DNA of 64,000 nucleotides from Andreprevotia lacus DSM 23236 (GTDB lineage Bacteria; Pseudomonadota; Gammaproteobacteria; Burkholderiales; Chitinibacteraceae): assembly GCF_900176275.1 (NCBI RefSeq), contig NZ_FWXD01000006.1, positions 137,979 through 201,978 on the forward strand, given 5' to 3'. Positions 34,648-44,264 of this stretch are shown here, piece by piece; within the stretch, counting starts at the first letter, position 1; each line of letters begins with the position of its first letter. The notes beneath the pieces were generated by a model, which did no database searches, was not told the DNA's origin, and saw nothing but the letters and a program-made list of their open reading frames with translations. The position numbers and the translations under genes were made by a program.

Positions 34648-36762
34648 ATGATCGAGCCTGCAAAATCCACCTCCAGTCTGTTCCGGCGCGTATTGCGCAA
34701 TATGGCCATCCGTATTGCGCTGGCTGCGCTCGTCATGTCGGCGATCAGCTATTACTACAGCTATGTGCGGTTGCAGGAAGAGGCACTGGAAAGCCTGGGC
34801 AAGTACATCAGTGCGCGCAGCCAGATGGAAAGCGATCTGTTCCTGCAGGCAGAAACCAATACCAAGCTGGTGCGCAACGAATTCTTGCGCCGCTATGCCG
34901 CCATGCAGCAGACCGACCCGGACCCGGCCTTCAATGCACTGTTCAAACAGGACGCACGCGACGGTATGTGGCGCGTGCGGGTGGAGCGTGACGACTTCGA
35001 ATACCATGCCACGGTGGCCATCCTGCCGCGGGTCAAGCTCACACCGGATTTCAAGCGCCAGGTGCTGTTGGGCTATGACCTGCTCAGCCAGTACGGGCCG
35101 GGTTTTCGCAACCGTTATTACGATACCTTCATCGATCTGAATGTTTCTGATGCCAGCTTGATGTTCCTGCCGGAGCTCAACTACGCCCGCAATGGCTCGG
35201 TGGCCGATTTTGCCGAGGACCTGGAGACCGAGCTGGGCGCCACGCCGGCGCGCAACCCCGAACGCAAGACCTTCTGGACTGGCATCTATTACGACAAGCA
35301 GGCGCTGCGCTGGATGGTGTCGGTGGTCACGCCCATCGATTATCTGGGGCGTTATGTCGGCGGCTCGGGGCAGGACGTGCTGGTCGACCAGCTCATCGAG
35401 CGCACCAACAACGTCAGCATTGCCGGCACCTACAACTTCATCGTCACCCGCAGTGGTGACCTGATTGCCCATCCGGATCACATGGCGGATGTACTCAAGC
35501 ATGGCGGCCATTACAACCTGAACAAGGTGGATGACCCGCAACTGGGCGAGTTCTATCGCGCGGCGATCAAGGCCAGCCACAAGGAAACCTTTGTTGAATC
35601 GGCTGATGGCAAATACTGGCTGGGCGTGGCGCCGATTGCCGGCGCGGACTGGCTGTTCATTGTGGTCTACCCCAAATCGCTGCTGCAGCAAAAGGCGGCC
35701 TGGGCAGCGAGCATGGTGCTGCTGCTGGGCATGATCGCACTGGCTGTCGAGCTGGGCCTGCTGGCCTGGGTATTGCGCATCGATGTGGCGCGACCCTTGC
35801 AGCGGCTCAAGCATGCCATCCGTTCGCTGGCCGAAGGGCAGCGCACCAGCGAGCTGGATGTGGCGCGCAATGACGAGATCGGTGAGCTGGCGCGCAGCTT
35901 CGACAATATGGCGCGCACGGTTGAGCATCATCGCCTGCATCTGGAAGAACAGGTGACCGAGCGGACCGACGAGCTGGCCGGCCGCAACGCGGCGCTGGAA
36001 GTTGCCAACCTGCAGCTGCGGGTCCTGAACGAAGAAAAGAACGAGCTGCTGACCATTGCCGCGCATGACCTGAAGAACCCGGTGGCCAGCATCGGCGGCA
36101 TGGCCACCTTGCTGGCACACAAGCTTGACCAGTGGCCGGCCGAGAAGGTCAGGGACAGGCTGCTGGGCATCAATGATCATGCGGATCGCATCCAGCGCAT
36201 CATCGGCAATCTGCTCGATATCAACACGCTGGAGTCGGGCCAGTACCGCTTGCGGCCGGAACCGGTGAAGCTGGACGAGCTGGTGGCCGAACTGCACAAG
36301 GCGTGGGAAAACCGGCTGGATGAAAAGCGGCAGAACCTGCTGTACAAGGGCCACGGGCTGACACTGCATGCCGACCGGCAGGCGCTGTGGCAGGTGCTGG
36401 ACAACCTGATCTCTAATGCCAGCAAATATGCCCCGCATCAGACGCTGATCCGCCTTGAGGCACAGGCCGAGGCATCGCAACTGCAGCTGCGGGTGATCGA
36501 CTACGGCCCCGGCATTGCCCCGCACGAAATGGGCAAGCTGTTCCGCAAGTTCTCGCGCCTGTCTGCCGTGCCGACTGGCGGCGAGCATGCCACGGGCCTC
36601 GGGCTGTCCATCGTCAAGCGCCTGCTGGAGGAAATGGGCGGCAGCATCCGCTGCGAGAGCCTGCTGGGCCACGGTGCAACTTTCATCGTGACCTTGCCGC
36701 TGGGGGCCAGGGCGGATACCTCGCGCGTGGCCTCCAACGAGGCTCTGCTGCAGGACGACTAA
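34648..36762 (+). CDS. Orphan sensor histidine kinase (dCache-HAMP-HisKA-HATPase)
   Basis: 704 residues. A membrane helix near 20-40 leads into a periplasmic double-Cache domain (YWLGVAPIAGADWLFIVVYPKS is its distal end). A second helix near 355-380, HAMP and a coiled coil follow, then HisKA with phospho-accepting His near 473 (IAAHDLKNPVASIGGM), and HATPase with N box DNLISNASKYAPH, G1 DYGPGIAP and G2 GLGLSIVKRLLEEMGG. No response regulator gene adjoins it. An in-frame GTG at 34624 is possible; ATG at 34648 is preferred, though neither has a clear ribosome site. Confidence 0.9.
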   Translation: MIEPAKSTSSLFRRVLRNMAIRIALAALVMSAISYYYSYVRLQEEALESLGKYISARSQMESDLFLQAETNTKLVRNEFLRRYAAMQQTDPDPAFNALFKQDARDGMWRVRVERDDFEYHATVAILPRVKLTPDFKRQVLLGYDLLSQYGPGFRNRYYDTFIDLNVSDASLMFLPELNYARNGSVADFAEDLETELGATPARNPERKTFWTGIYYDKQALRWMVSVVTPIDYLGRYVGGSGQDVLVDQLIERTNNVSIAGTYNFIVTRSGDLIAHPDHMADVLKHGGHYNLNKVDDPQLGEFYRAAIKASHKETFVESADGKYWLGVAPIAGADWLFIVVYPKSLLQQKAAWAASMVLLLGMIALAVELGLLAWVLRIDVARPLQRLKHAIRSLAEGQRTSELDVARNDEIGELARSFDNMARTVEHHRLHLEEQVTERTDELAGRNAALEVANLQLRVLNEEKNELLTIAAHDLKNPVASIGGMATLLAHKLDQWPAEKVRDRLLGINDHADRIQRIIGNLLDINTLESGQYRLRPEPVKLDELVAELHKAWENRLDEKRQNLLYKGHGLTLHADRQALWQVLDNLISNASKYAPHQTLIRLEAQAEASQLQLRVIDYGPGIAPHEMGKLFRKFSRLSAVPTGGEHATGLGLSIVKRLLEEMGGSIRCESLLGHGATFIVTLPLGARADTSRVASNEALLQDD

Positions 36763-36829
36763 GAGCCTGTTTACGATCCCGGTAACAGGTTAGAATCGCG
36801 CTTTGTAAATGACGAAGTGCGGAGTACCC

Positions 36830-37651
36830 ATGCGCCAATACCAAGACCTGCTGCAACACGTGCTGGACCACGGCGTGAAAAAGGAAGACCGCACGGGCAC
36901 TGGCACGGTATCGGTATTCGGCCACCAGATGCGCTTCAATCTGGCCGAGGGTTTTCCGCTGGTCACCACCAAGAAAGTGCACCTCAAGTCCATCATTTAC
37001 GAACTGCTGTGGTTCCTGCGTGGCGAAACCAACAACAACTGGTTGAAGGAGCGCGGCGTCAGCATCTGGAACGAATGGGCGGCCGAGGATGGCGAGTTGG
37101 GGCCGATCTACGGCTATCAGTGGCGCAACTGGCCTACCGCCGATGGCCGTCATATCGACCAGATTGCCCAGGTGGTACAACAGCTCAAGACCAACCCGGA
37201 TTCGCGCCGCATCATCGTGTCGGCATGGAATGTGGGAGAGATCGAAAACATGGCGCTGCCGCCTTGCCATGCCTTCTTCCAGTTCTATGTCGCGCCCGCG
37301 CAGCCTGGCGATGCCGACCAGCGCGGCAAGCTCTCGTGCCAGCTTTACCAGCGCAGTGCCGACCTGTTCCTGGGGGTGCCGTTCAATATCGCATCCTATG
37401 CCTTGCTGGTGCTGATGCTGGCGCAGGTGTGCGATCTGCAACCGGGTGATTTCGTCTGGACCGGTGGTGATTGCCATATCTACACCAACCACTTCGAGCA
37501 AGTACGCGAGCAGCTCACGCGCAGCCCCAAGCCGTTGCCGCAGATGAAGCTCAACCCGGCACGCACCAGCATCTTCGATTTCGAGTTCGAGGACTTTGAA
37601 CTGGTCGGCTATGAGTCGTGGCCGGCCATCAAGGGCGCTGTCGCGGTCTGA
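36830..37651 (+). CDS. thyA: Thymidylate synthase ThyA
   Basis: 273-residue enzyme methylating dUMP with methylene-tetrahydrofolate. Conserved blocks are [42 protein letters not shown], the nucleophile Cys near 146 in [33 protein letters not shown] and [14 protein letters not shown] at 36821-36824 fixes the start; upstream in-frame codons from 36809 are discounted. It is followed after 26 bases by folA, which recycles the dihydrofolate it produces. Confidence 0.96.
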   Translation: MRQYQDLLQHVLDHGVKKEDRTGTGTVSVFGHQMRFNLAEGFPLVTTKKVHLKSIIYELLWFLRGETNNNWLKERGVSIWNEWAAEDGELGPIYGYQWRNWPTADGRHIDQIAQVVQQLKTNPDSRRIIVSAWNVGEIENMALPPCHAFFQFYVAPAQPGDADQRGKLSCQLYQRSADLFLGVPFNIASYALLVLMLAQVCDLQPGDFVWTGGDCHIYTNHFEQVREQLTRSPKPLPQMKLNPARTSIFDFEFEDFELVGYESWPAIKGAVAV

Positions 37652-37677
37652 CTTTTCCATTTCTGCAGAGCACCAGC

Positions 37678-38163
37678 ATGACCCGATTCGCCATCATCTC
37701 GGCCGTCGCACGCAATGGCGTGGTCGGCATCGACAACAAGCTGCCGTGGCATCTCCCGGAAGACCTCAAGCGCTTCAAGGCGCTGACCATGGGTGCGCCG
37801 ATGCTGATGGGGCGCAAGACGTTTGAATCGTTGCCCGGCCTGTTGCCGGGTCGACGCCATCTGGTGATCACCCGTAACGCTGACTGGTCTGCGCCAGGTG
37901 CGGAGGTGTTTGGCAGTCTGGCGGCCGCCATGGCCGCGTGCGGCGACGTGCCGACCGCCTTCGTCATCGGCGGTGGCGAGATCTACACGCAGGCGTTGCC
38001 GCTGGTCGATACGCTCTGCCTGACCGAGGTCGATCTCGCGCCGGAAGGGGATGCCTGGTTTCCCGAGTTCGATCGCAGCGAATGGCAGGAAGCAGAGCGC
38101 GAAGCGCATACCAGCACCAACGGCATCGGCTTCGCCTTTGTTACCTACCAGCGTGCCGCATAA
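37678..38163 (+). CDS. folA: Dihydrofolate reductase FolA
   Basis: 161-residue enzyme reducing dihydrofolate with NADPH. N-terminal IISAVARNGVVGIDNKLPWHLPEDLKRFK holds the substrate-binding acidic residue, followed by PMLMGRKTFESLPGLLPGR, LVITRN and FVIGGGEIYTQALPL. It ends VTYQRA. It forms a metabolic pair with thyA immediately upstream. Confidence 0.95.
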   Translation: MTRFAIISAVARNGVVGIDNKLPWHLPEDLKRFKALTMGAPMLMGRKTFESLPGLLPGRRHLVITRNADWSAPGAEVFGSLAAAMAACGDVPTAFVIGGGEIYTQALPLVDTLCLTEVDLAPEGDAWFPEFDRSEWQEAEREAHTSTNGIGFAFVTYQRAA

Positions 38164-38263
38164 GCGCAGCCTGTAAAAAAATTTCCGGTACCGCGCACCG
38201 ATTTACGCGCTGCGGCCCTCTTGTGCGTCGAGGATGTTCCTCATGACCACCAAAGGGGTTGTT

Positions 38264-38473
38264 ATGTTCTACGAAAAAAATCTGCCGACTTGGGAACGTG
38301 CACTGCGTCTGCTCGCGGGCGCAGCCATGCTGTTTGCCGCGTACTGGCTGCGCGCCAATACCTTGCCAGCCGTTGGCCTGCTGATTGCCGGGCTGGGCAG
38401 CATAATCAGCAGCACCACCGGCTTTTGTCCGATGTGTGCCATGGTAGGCCGCAAGCCGCTGGGCAAGGGCTGA
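38264..38473 (+). CDS. DUF2892 (YgaP-like) small membrane protein
   Basis: 69 residues with two hydrophobic segments (ALRLLAGAAMLFAAYWL and PAVGLLIAGLGSIISS) and a CPMC pair at the end of the second. This is the DUF2892 inner-membrane domain also found fused to rhodanese in YgaP. AAAGGGG precedes the ATG at 38264; in-frame ATGs at 38234 and 38243 are less likely. Its stop is one base before the sigma-factor ATG, so the two genes are probably coupled. Confidence 0.8.
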   Translation: MFYEKNLPTWERALRLLAGAAMLFAAYWLRANTLPAVGLLIAGLGSIISSTTGFCPMCAMVGRKPLGKG

Positions 38474-38474
38474 C

Positions 38475-38999
38475 ATGAGCGGCGTGCAGGATCGCAGCCT
38501 GTTGGTGCTGGCCGCGCAAGGAGGAGACCCGCTGGCCATCGCCCGCCTGCTCGCCGCCTGCCAGCCTGATGCGCGCCGCTATGCGCGGCGCCATTGCCTG
38601 GCCAGCGACATCGACGACGCGGTACAGGAAGGACTGCTGATCGTGGCGCGTCGTGTTGGCGGTCTGAAGGCGGTGCTGGCCTTCTCGGGCTGGCTGTTTA
38701 CGGTGATCCAGCGCGAATGCCAGCGCCTGGCGAGGGCTGCGCTGCGCATGCAGTCACTGGACGAGCAGCAAGCCGAAGCCTGGCTGGCGCAGCACAGCGA
38801 CGAAGCACTGCGGCTGGACTTGATCGCCGCGCTGGAATCACTGCCGGCGCATTACCGCGAGGTGATTTTGCTGCGCGATTTCGAAGAGCTGAGCATGGGC
38901 GAGGTGGCCGCGCGTATCGGTGACACGGTGGCAGCGGCCAAAAGCCGCTTGCACCGTGCGCGAGCGTTGGTGCGGGAGTACTTATTGGTGCCTGATTAA
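38475..38999 (+). CDS. RNA polymerase sigma-70 family (ECF-like) factor
   Basis: 174 residues with region 2 (RRYARRHCLASDIDDAVQEGLLIVARRV, in two blocks, then FSGWLFTVIQREC) and region 4 (LESLPAHYREVILLRDFEELSMGEVAARIGDTVAAAKSRLHRAR in blocks). This is the minimal two-domain ECF layout. No anti-sigma factor gene adjoins it; instead a DUF2892 membrane-protein gene lies immediately upstream. The regulon is unknown. Confidence 0.88.
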   Translation: MSGVQDRSLLVLAAQGGDPLAIARLLAACQPDARRYARRHCLASDIDDAVQEGLLIVARRVGGLKAVLAFSGWLFTVIQRECQRLARAALRMQSLDEQQAEAWLAQHSDEALRLDLIAALESLPAHYREVILLRDFEELSMGEVAARIGDTVAAAKSRLHRARALVREYLLVPD

Positions 39000-39002
39000 C
39001 GA

Positions 39003-39782
39003 TCAGGCATCGGCGCCAAGCAGCAATACCAGCTTGAGCTGATCGTGGTCCACCAGCCGGAACGTGACCTGCTGCAGCGCCAGGCGGCCTTGTGCCGGGT
39101 GGTTGAACCCGCGTACGCCGCCCTGGCGCTCCAGCACGTCATGTTGTTTCCAGTGGCGGGCGAACTCCGGGCTGGCTTGCGCGAGCTGATCGACGCGTGC
39201 CTGCAGCTCGGGGTCGTCCAGCGCGCTGCGGCTGTCGGCGCGGAATTCCGCCACCAGCCGGCGCGCGCGCGTCTCCCAGTCCTCGACCAGCGCGCGCGCG
39301 GCGGGGTCGGCAAACACGAAGCGCAGCAGGTTGGGTGTGGCGTCTGCATGCAGCCAGTCACCAAACAGGGTAGCGGCCGCCGGGTTCCACGCCAGCACGT
39401 CCCAGTACCGGTCGAGGATGTAGGCGGGCTGGGCAAAGTCATCGACGATGCGTTGCAGTAGTGGGGTTTCTATCGCATGGGTGCTGGCCGCGGGCTGGGT
39501 GTCGCGCCGGCCGGCCAGCTCGAACAGATAGGCGCGTTGCGTCTTGTCCATGCGCAGCGCGGTGGCCAGGCGGTCCAGCACATCGCTGGAGACGCTGATC
39601 TCGCGGCCTTGCTCGATCCACGTGTACCAGGTGGGGCTGATCTGTGCGAGCTGGGCTGCTTCCTCCCGCCGCAGTCCATGCGTGCGGCGGCGCAGACCGG
39701 GCGGAAAGCCGAAGGCGGCCGGTTCGCATTTCTGCCGCAGGGCAGACAGGAAGTCCCCCAGTTCCTTGCGCTGTATCGACAT
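39003..39782 (-). CDS. XRE-type regulator with MmyB-like ligand-binding domain
   Basis: 259 residues. The N-terminal helix-turn-helix (GLRREEAAQLAQISPTWYTWIEQGREISVSSDVLDRLATALRM in blocks) is followed by an MmyB-type PAS-like domain: YILDRYWDVLAWNPAAATLFGDW, NLLRFVFADPAAR, DDPELQARVDQL, and FNHPAQGRLALQQVTFRLVDHDQLKLVLL. Such proteins are DNA-binding regulators, some of which bind fatty acids. It is convergent with the sigma-factor gene (3 bases apart) and divergent from leuC. Confidence 0.88.
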   Translation of the reverse strand: MSIQRKELGDFLSALRQKCEPAAFGFPPGLRRRTHGLRREEAAQLAQISPTWYTWIEQGREISVSSDVLDRLATALRMDKTQRAYLFELAGRRDTQPAASTHAIETPLLQRIVDDFAQPAYILDRYWDVLAWNPAAATLFGDWLHADATPNLLRFVFADPAARALVEDWETRARRLVAEFRADSRSALDDPELQARVDQLAQASPEFARHWKQHDVLERQGGVRGFNHPAQGRLALQQVTFRLVDHDQLKLVLLLGADA

Positions 39783-39945
39783 GTCTTATCCTGTTACCTG
39801 TTACTGTTTATACCAGTATAACCACTGGTCTTGTTAGTGATCCAGCCCCACCCTAAAGTGGCATCCAATACGGCGTGGTGCCACGGAATACGGATGTATT
39901 GCCGGGGCTGGCGCGGTATGATTCGGCATAGACTGGAAGATGACC

Positions 39946-41355
39946 ATGACCGCACAAACCCTGTACGACAAACTCTGGCACTCGCATGTGGTACGCGAAG
40001 AGGCCGACGGCACCTGTCTTTTGTATATCGACCGCCATCTGGTGCACGAAGTGACCAGCCCGCAGGCGTTCGAAGGCCTGCGTATCGCTGGCCGCAAGCC
40101 GTGGCGCAATCACTCCATCGTGGCGACGGCTGACCACAACACCCCGACCGATCATTGGGACAAGGGCATTCAGGACCCGATCTCGCGCCAGCAAGTAGAA
40201 ACACTGGATGCGAACATCAAGGAATTCGGCTCGCTGGCCTATTTCCCGTTCAAGGATTTGCGTCAAGGCATCGTGCACGTGGTCGGCCCGGAAAATGGCG
40301 CCACCTTGCCGGGCATGACCGTCGTCTGTGGTGACAGCCATACCTCGACGCACGGCGCGTTTGCCGCGCTGGCGCACGGCATCGGCACGTCCGAAGTCGA
40401 GCACGTGATGGCCACGCAGACACTGGTCGCCAAGAAATCCAAGTCCATGCTGGTGCGCGTTGACGGCCAGTTGGGCCGTGGCGTGACCGCCAAGGATGTG
40501 GCGCTGGCCATCATTGGCCGCATTGGCACTGCAGGTGGCACCGGCTACGCTATCGAATTCGGTGGTGATGCGATCAAGAGCCTGAGCATCGAAGGCCGCA
40601 TGACCCTGTGCAACATGGCCATTGAAGGTGGCGCGCGTGCCGGCATGGTGGCGGTGGACGACAAGACCATTGCCTATCTGAAGGATCGCCAGTTCTCGCC
40701 CAAGGGCGAGCAGTGGGATGCTGCCGTGGCGTACTGGAACACGCTGGTGTCGGACGAAGGCGCGCAGTTTGACCACACCGTGGTCCTGCAGGCTGCCGAT
40801 ATCGCACCGCAAGTGACCTGGGGCACCAGCCCGGAGCAGGTGCTGGCCGTGAGTGGCAAGGTGCCTGATCCGGCGGCCGAGGCCGACCCGGTGAAGAAGG
40901 GCAGCTACGAGCGCGCATTGCAATATATGGGCCTTGCTGCCAATACGCCGCTGACGGATATCCCGGTGGACAAGGTGTTCATCGGTTCGTGCACCAACAG
41001 CCGTATCGAAGACTTGCGCGCTGCCGCCGGCATTGCCAAGGGCAAGAAGAAGGCGGCCAATGTGAAGCTGGTGCTGGTGGTGCCGGGTTCAGGCCTCGTC
41101 AAGAAGCAGGCCGAAGCCGAGGGGCTGGACAAGGTATTCATCGAAGCGGGCTTTGAATGGCGCGAGCCGGGCTGCTCGATGTGCCTGGCCATGAATGCCG
41201 ATCGCCTGGAGCCGGGGGAGCGTTGCGCATCCACCTCCAACCGCAATTTTGAAGGTCGCCAGGGGCAGGGTGGTCGTACCCATCTGGTCAGCCCGGAAAT
41301 GGCCGCTGCGGCTGCCATCGCCGGCCACTTTGTTGACGTGCGCACCTTCGCTTAA
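39946..41355 (+). CDS. leuC: 3-isopropylmalate dehydratase large subunit LeuC
   Basis: 469-residue Fe-S subunit of isopropylmalate isomerase in leucine synthesis. [4Fe-4S] cysteines are near 349 ([13 protein letters not shown]), 410 and 413 (GCSMCLAMN). Other marks are [49 protein letters not shown] (in blocks) and the closing [20 protein letters not shown] fits the ATG at 39946 better than the ATG at 39940. It heads leuC-ecn-leuD. Confidence 0.95.
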   Translation: MTAQTLYDKLWHSHVVREEADGTCLLYIDRHLVHEVTSPQAFEGLRIAGRKPWRNHSIVATADHNTPTDHWDKGIQDPISRQQVETLDANIKEFGSLAYFPFKDLRQGIVHVVGPENGATLPGMTVVCGDSHTSTHGAFAALAHGIGTSEVEHVMATQTLVAKKSKSMLVRVDGQLGRGVTAKDVALAIIGRIGTAGGTGYAIEFGGDAIKSLSIEGRMTLCNMAIEGGARAGMVAVDDKTIAYLKDRQFSPKGEQWDAAVAYWNTLVSDEGAQFDHTVVLQAADIAPQVTWGTSPEQVLAVSGKVPDPAAEADPVKKGSYERALQYMGLAANTPLTDIPVDKVFIGSCTNSRIEDLRAAAGIAKGKKKAANVKLVLVVPGSGLVKKQAEAEGLDKVFIEAGFEWREPGCSMCLAMNADRLEPGERCASTSNRNFEGRQGQGGRTHLVSPEMAAAAAIAGHFVDVRTFA

Positions 41356-41382
41356 TCAAACCCATTCAAGGAGCGTTGCCTG

Positions 41383-41511
41383 ATGAAAACGATCGCCACA
41401 CTGATGCTGATTGCTGCCGCGTTTGCCATGTCCGGTTGCAACACGATGAAGGGCTTCGGCAAGGATTTGCAGAAAGCCGGTGAGAAGATCGAAGACAAGG
41501 CATCGAAATAA
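41383..41511 (+). CDS. Entericidin EcnA/B-family lipoprotein
   Basis: 42-residue lipoprotein: hydrophobic signal, lipobox AMSGC (C19), then the family tail NTMKGFGKDLQKAGEKIED. AAGGAG lies 11 bases before the ATG. Entericidins are small membrane lipoproteins known from a toxin/antidote pair in enterobacteria. In betaproteobacteria single copies commonly sit between leuC and leuD, as here, where the role is unproven. leuD begins 3 bases after the stop. Confidence 0.88.
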   Translation: MKTIATLMLIAAAFAMSGCNTMKGFGKDLQKAGEKIEDKASK

Positions 41512-41514
41512 GCC

Positions 41515-42153
41515 ATGAAGCCATTTACCCTGTTGCAGGGCCTTGTGTGCCCGCTTGATCGCGCCAACGTCGATACCGACGCGATCATCCCCAAGCAGTT
41601 CCTCAAGTCGATCAAGCGCTCGGGCTTTGGCCCCAATCTGTTCGATGAGTGGCGCTATCTTGACCACGGCGAGCCTGGCATGGACAACAGCCAGCGCCAG
41701 GTCAACCCGGAGTTCGTGCTGAACTTTCCGCGCTATGCCGGTGCGCAAGTGCTGCTGGCACGTGACAACTTCGGTTGCGGTTCCAGTCGCGAACATGCGC
41801 CGTGGGCCATTGAGGATTACGGCTTCCGCGCCGTGATCGCGCCGAGCTTTGCCGATATTTTCTTCAACAACTGCTTCAAGAACGGCGTGCTGCCTATCGT
41901 GCTCGATGCGCAGATCGTCGATCAGCTGTTCAAGGAAACCGAGGCGAAAGAGGGTTACCAGCTGACCATCGATCTGGCGGCGCAAACCGTCAGCACACCG
42001 TCGGGCCAGTCGTTCGGTTTTGATATCACCGCGCACCGCAAGCATTGCCTGCTCAATGGTCTGGACGAGATCGGCCTGACCTTGCAGCACGCCGACGAAA
42101 TCCGCGTGTTCGAGGAAAAACGCAAGCAGCAGCAGCCGTGGCTGTTCGTGTGA
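41515..42153 (+). CDS. leuD: 3-isopropylmalate dehydratase small subunit LeuD
   Basis: 212-residue partner of LeuC. Characteristic segments are [67 protein letters not shown] and [16 protein letters not shown]. It is the third gene of the leuC-ecn-leuD operon. A 10-bp hairpin (42183-42208) without a T tract follows. Confidence 0.95.
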   Translation: MKPFTLLQGLVCPLDRANVDTDAIIPKQFLKSIKRSGFGPNLFDEWRYLDHGEPGMDNSQRQVNPEFVLNFPRYAGAQVLLARDNFGCGSSREHAPWAIEDYGFRAVIAPSFADIFFNNCFKNGVLPIVLDAQIVDQLFKETEAKEGYQLTIDLAAQTVSTPSGQSFGFDITAHRKHCLLNGLDEIGLTLQHADEIRVFEEKRKQQQPWLFV

Positions 42154-42182
42154 TCGCGCAGTCCATATAATCAGTACATTCC

Positions 42183-42208
42183 ATGCCGCCCGGTTTGTCG
42201 GGCGGCAT
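42183..42208 (+). terminator. Hairpin after leuD
   Basis: ATGCCGCCCG and CGGGCGGCAT form a perfect 10-bp stem with loop GTTTGT. The tail is not T-rich, so it may be a weak or factor-dependent terminator, or a 3'-end stabiliser, separating leuD from nagB. Confidence 0.5.
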
Positions 42209-42305
42209 TGGTCATCGTGGCGAGGGGAAGCGCCTGCGATCACCAGGGCGGAGCAAGTCCGCTATAGTTCAACGGTTTACAGACTCACTAGGAAAAAACA
42301 ACATC

Positions 42306-43037
42306 ATGATCCTGCATAAATTCAAGAATCAGGCAGATCTCGACCGCGCCGCCGCCGACCTGATCATTTCCGTGGTGCGTGCCAAGCCGAACGCCGTGCT
42401 GGGCATGGCTACCGGTGGTACGCCGGTTGGCCTGTACAACGAGATCGTCAAGACCTACAAGCAGGGTCTGGTGAGTTTCAAGGAAGCCAAAACCTTCAAC
42501 CTGGACGAGTACGTCGGCCTGCCGGTCACCCATCCGGAGAGCTATCGCGCCTTCATGCAGCGCAACCTGTTTGATCACATCGACATCAAGGCAGAAAACA
42601 CGCATGTGCCGAATGGCAACGCGAGCAATGTCGATGCCGAATGCCGCCGCTACGATGAAATGATGTACCAGCAAGGCCCGGTGGACCTGCAGCTGCTGGG
42701 CATCGGCCATAACGGCCATATCGGCTTCAATGAGCCGGACACCCAGCTGTCGCGTTTCACCTACCAAGTCACGCTGAAGCAGGAAACCCGCGAAGCCAAC
42801 AAGCGCTTCTTCAACAGTATCGACGACGTGCCGACCCACGCTGTCACCATGGGCATGGGCTCGATCATGCAAGCCAAGGCCATCCTGCTGGTGGTGAAGG
42901 GCGCCGAGAAGGCCGAAATCCTGGATCGCACCCTGAACGGCCCGATCACCACGCAAGTGCCGGCATCGCTGCTGCAAACCCACCCGCGTGTGATCGTGAT
43001 GACCGACTGTGATGTCGAATACAAGGTTTCGCACTAA
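42306..43037 (+). CDS. nagB: Glucosamine-6-phosphate deaminase NagB
   Basis: 243 residues, a little shorter than the E. coli enzyme. It converts glucosamine-6-P to fructose-6-P and ammonia, the last step of chitin/GlcNAc use. Motifs are VLGMATGGTPVGLYNEIV, TFNLDEYVGL, HPESYRAFMQRNLFDHI, LLGIGHNGHIGFNEPD, and TMGMGSIMQAKAILLVVKG. It stands between leuD and leuB with its own flanking hairpin and terminator, a position unrelated to its function. A TATAGT -10-like hexamer lies at 42263-42268. Confidence 0.94.
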   Translation: MILHKFKNQADLDRAAADLIISVVRAKPNAVLGMATGGTPVGLYNEIVKTYKQGLVSFKEAKTFNLDEYVGLPVTHPESYRAFMQRNLFDHIDIKAENTHVPNGNASNVDAECRRYDEMMYQQGPVDLQLLGIGHNGHIGFNEPDTQLSRFTYQVTLKQETREANKRFFNSIDDVPTHAVTMGMGSIMQAKAILLVVKGAEKAEILDRTLNGPITTQVPASLLQTHPRVIVMTDCDVEYKVSH

Positions 43038-43055
43038 GCGTCATGCAGGCCATGT

Positions 43056-43083
43056 AAAAGCGGGGGGAGCCCCCCGCTTTTTC
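43056..43083 (+). terminator. Terminator after nagB
   Basis: AAAAGCGGGGG pairs with CCCCCGCTTTT, with a run of T following. This strong structure isolates nagB from leuB. Confidence 0.88.
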
Positions 43084-43122
43084 TTTATCTATCGATTTCC
43101 GCAATTCATCGAGTAAACATCC

Positions 43123-44193
43123 ATGAGCAAGAAAATCCTGATTCTGCCGGGCGACGGTATCGGCCCGGAAATCGTTGCGCAGGCGCGCAAGGTACTGGAC
43201 GTGCTGATTGCCGACGGCCTCGACGTCACCATCAGCGAAGCCCCGTTGGGCGGCGCTGCCTACGACCAGTACGGTGCACCGTACCCCGAGTTCACACAAA
43301 ATCTGGCGCGTGCAGCCGATGCCATCCTGCTGGGCGCCGTTGGCGGCCCGCAGTACGACACGCTGGACCGCCCGCTGCGCCCGGAGCGTGGCCTGCTGGC
43401 CATCCGCAAGGACCTGAACCTGTTCGCCAACCTGCGCCCGGCCATCCTGTACCCGGAGCTGGCCAATGCATCGACGCTCAAGGCTGAAGTGGTCAGCGGT
43501 CTGGATATCCTGATCGTGCGCGAGCTGACTGGCGACATTTACTTCGGCCAGCCGCGCGGTATCCGCGTCAACGCCAATGGCGAGCGTGAAGGCTTCAACA
43601 CCATGCTATACGCCGAGTCGGAAATCCGCCGCATTGCCCACGTGGCATTCCAGGCGGCGCAAAAGCGCGGCAAGAAGCTGTGTTCGGTGGACAAGGCCAA
43701 TGTGCTGGAGACGACCGAGTTCTGGAAGGAAATCTTCACCGAGGTGGCCAAGGAATATCCGGACGTTGAACTCAGCCACATGTATGTCGACAACGCTGCC
43801 ATGCAGCTGGTGCGCCGCCCGAAGCAATTCGATGTGATGGTCACCGGCAACATCTTCGGCGACATCCTGTCCGACCAGGCCTCAATGCTGACCGGCTCGA
43901 TCGGCATGCTGCCGTCGGCTTCGCTGGACCAAAACAACAAGGGTCTGTACGAACCCAGCCATGGTTCGGCACCGGACATTGCCGGCAAGGACCTGGCCAA
44001 CCCGCTGGCCACCATCCTGTCGCTGGCAATGATGCTGCGTTACAGCTTCAACGACGAAACTGCTGCGCTGCGCGTCGAAAACGCCGTCAAGGCAGTGCTG
44101 GCCAAGGGTCTGCGCACGGCCGACATCTACGAGGAAGGCACCGAGAAAGTGTCGTGCTCGGCGATGGGCGATGCGGTGGTTGCTGCGCTCTGA
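43123..44193 (+). CDS. leuB: 3-isopropylmalate dehydrogenase LeuB
   Basis: 356-residue NAD-dependent oxidative decarboxylase of leucine synthesis. [15 protein letters not shown] begins the protein; [30 protein letters not shown] (in blocks), [14 protein letters not shown] and the signature [25 protein letters not shown], then [18 protein letters not shown], are all present. It is cut off from leuCD by nagB and two terminator-like structures, so it probably has its own promoter in 43084-43122. Confidence 0.96.
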   Translation: MSKKILILPGDGIGPEIVAQARKVLDVLIADGLDVTISEAPLGGAAYDQYGAPYPEFTQNLARAADAILLGAVGGPQYDTLDRPLRPERGLLAIRKDLNLFANLRPAILYPELANASTLKAEVVSGLDILIVRELTGDIYFGQPRGIRVNANGEREGFNTMLYAESEIRRIAHVAFQAAQKRGKKLCSVDKANVLETTEFWKEIFTEVAKEYPDVELSHMYVDNAAMQLVRRPKQFDVMVTGNIFGDILSDQASMLTGSIGMLPSASLDQNNKGLYEPSHGSAPDIAGKDLANPLATILSLAMMLRYSFNDETAALRVENAVKAVLAKGLRTADIYEEGTEKVSCSAMGDAVVAAL

Positions 44194-44210
44194 TTCAGCG
44201 GGCTGCACGC

Positions 44211-44245
44211 AACAAAAAACGGAGGCAAAGCCTCCGTTTTTTGTT
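44211..44245. terminator. Bidirectional terminator between leuB and the aldo/keto reductase gene
   Basis: AACGGAGGC and GCCTCCGTT flank loop AAA, with six A before and six T after, serving both convergent genes. Confidence 0.9.
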
Positions 44246-44264
44246 GCGCCATGCGGTGCCGTAC

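Noticed and set aside
33964..36672. Open minus-strand frame of about 900 codons
   Set aside because: Opposite strand of greB and the histidine kinase, whose motifs are intact; no ribosome site or recognisable domain.
36766..36792. AGAGCCTGTTTACGATC...GGTAACAGG before thyA, resembling the end of the 268-bp element
   Set aside because: Only a partial match with imperfect symmetry and no second end; more likely a chance or promoter-region feature.
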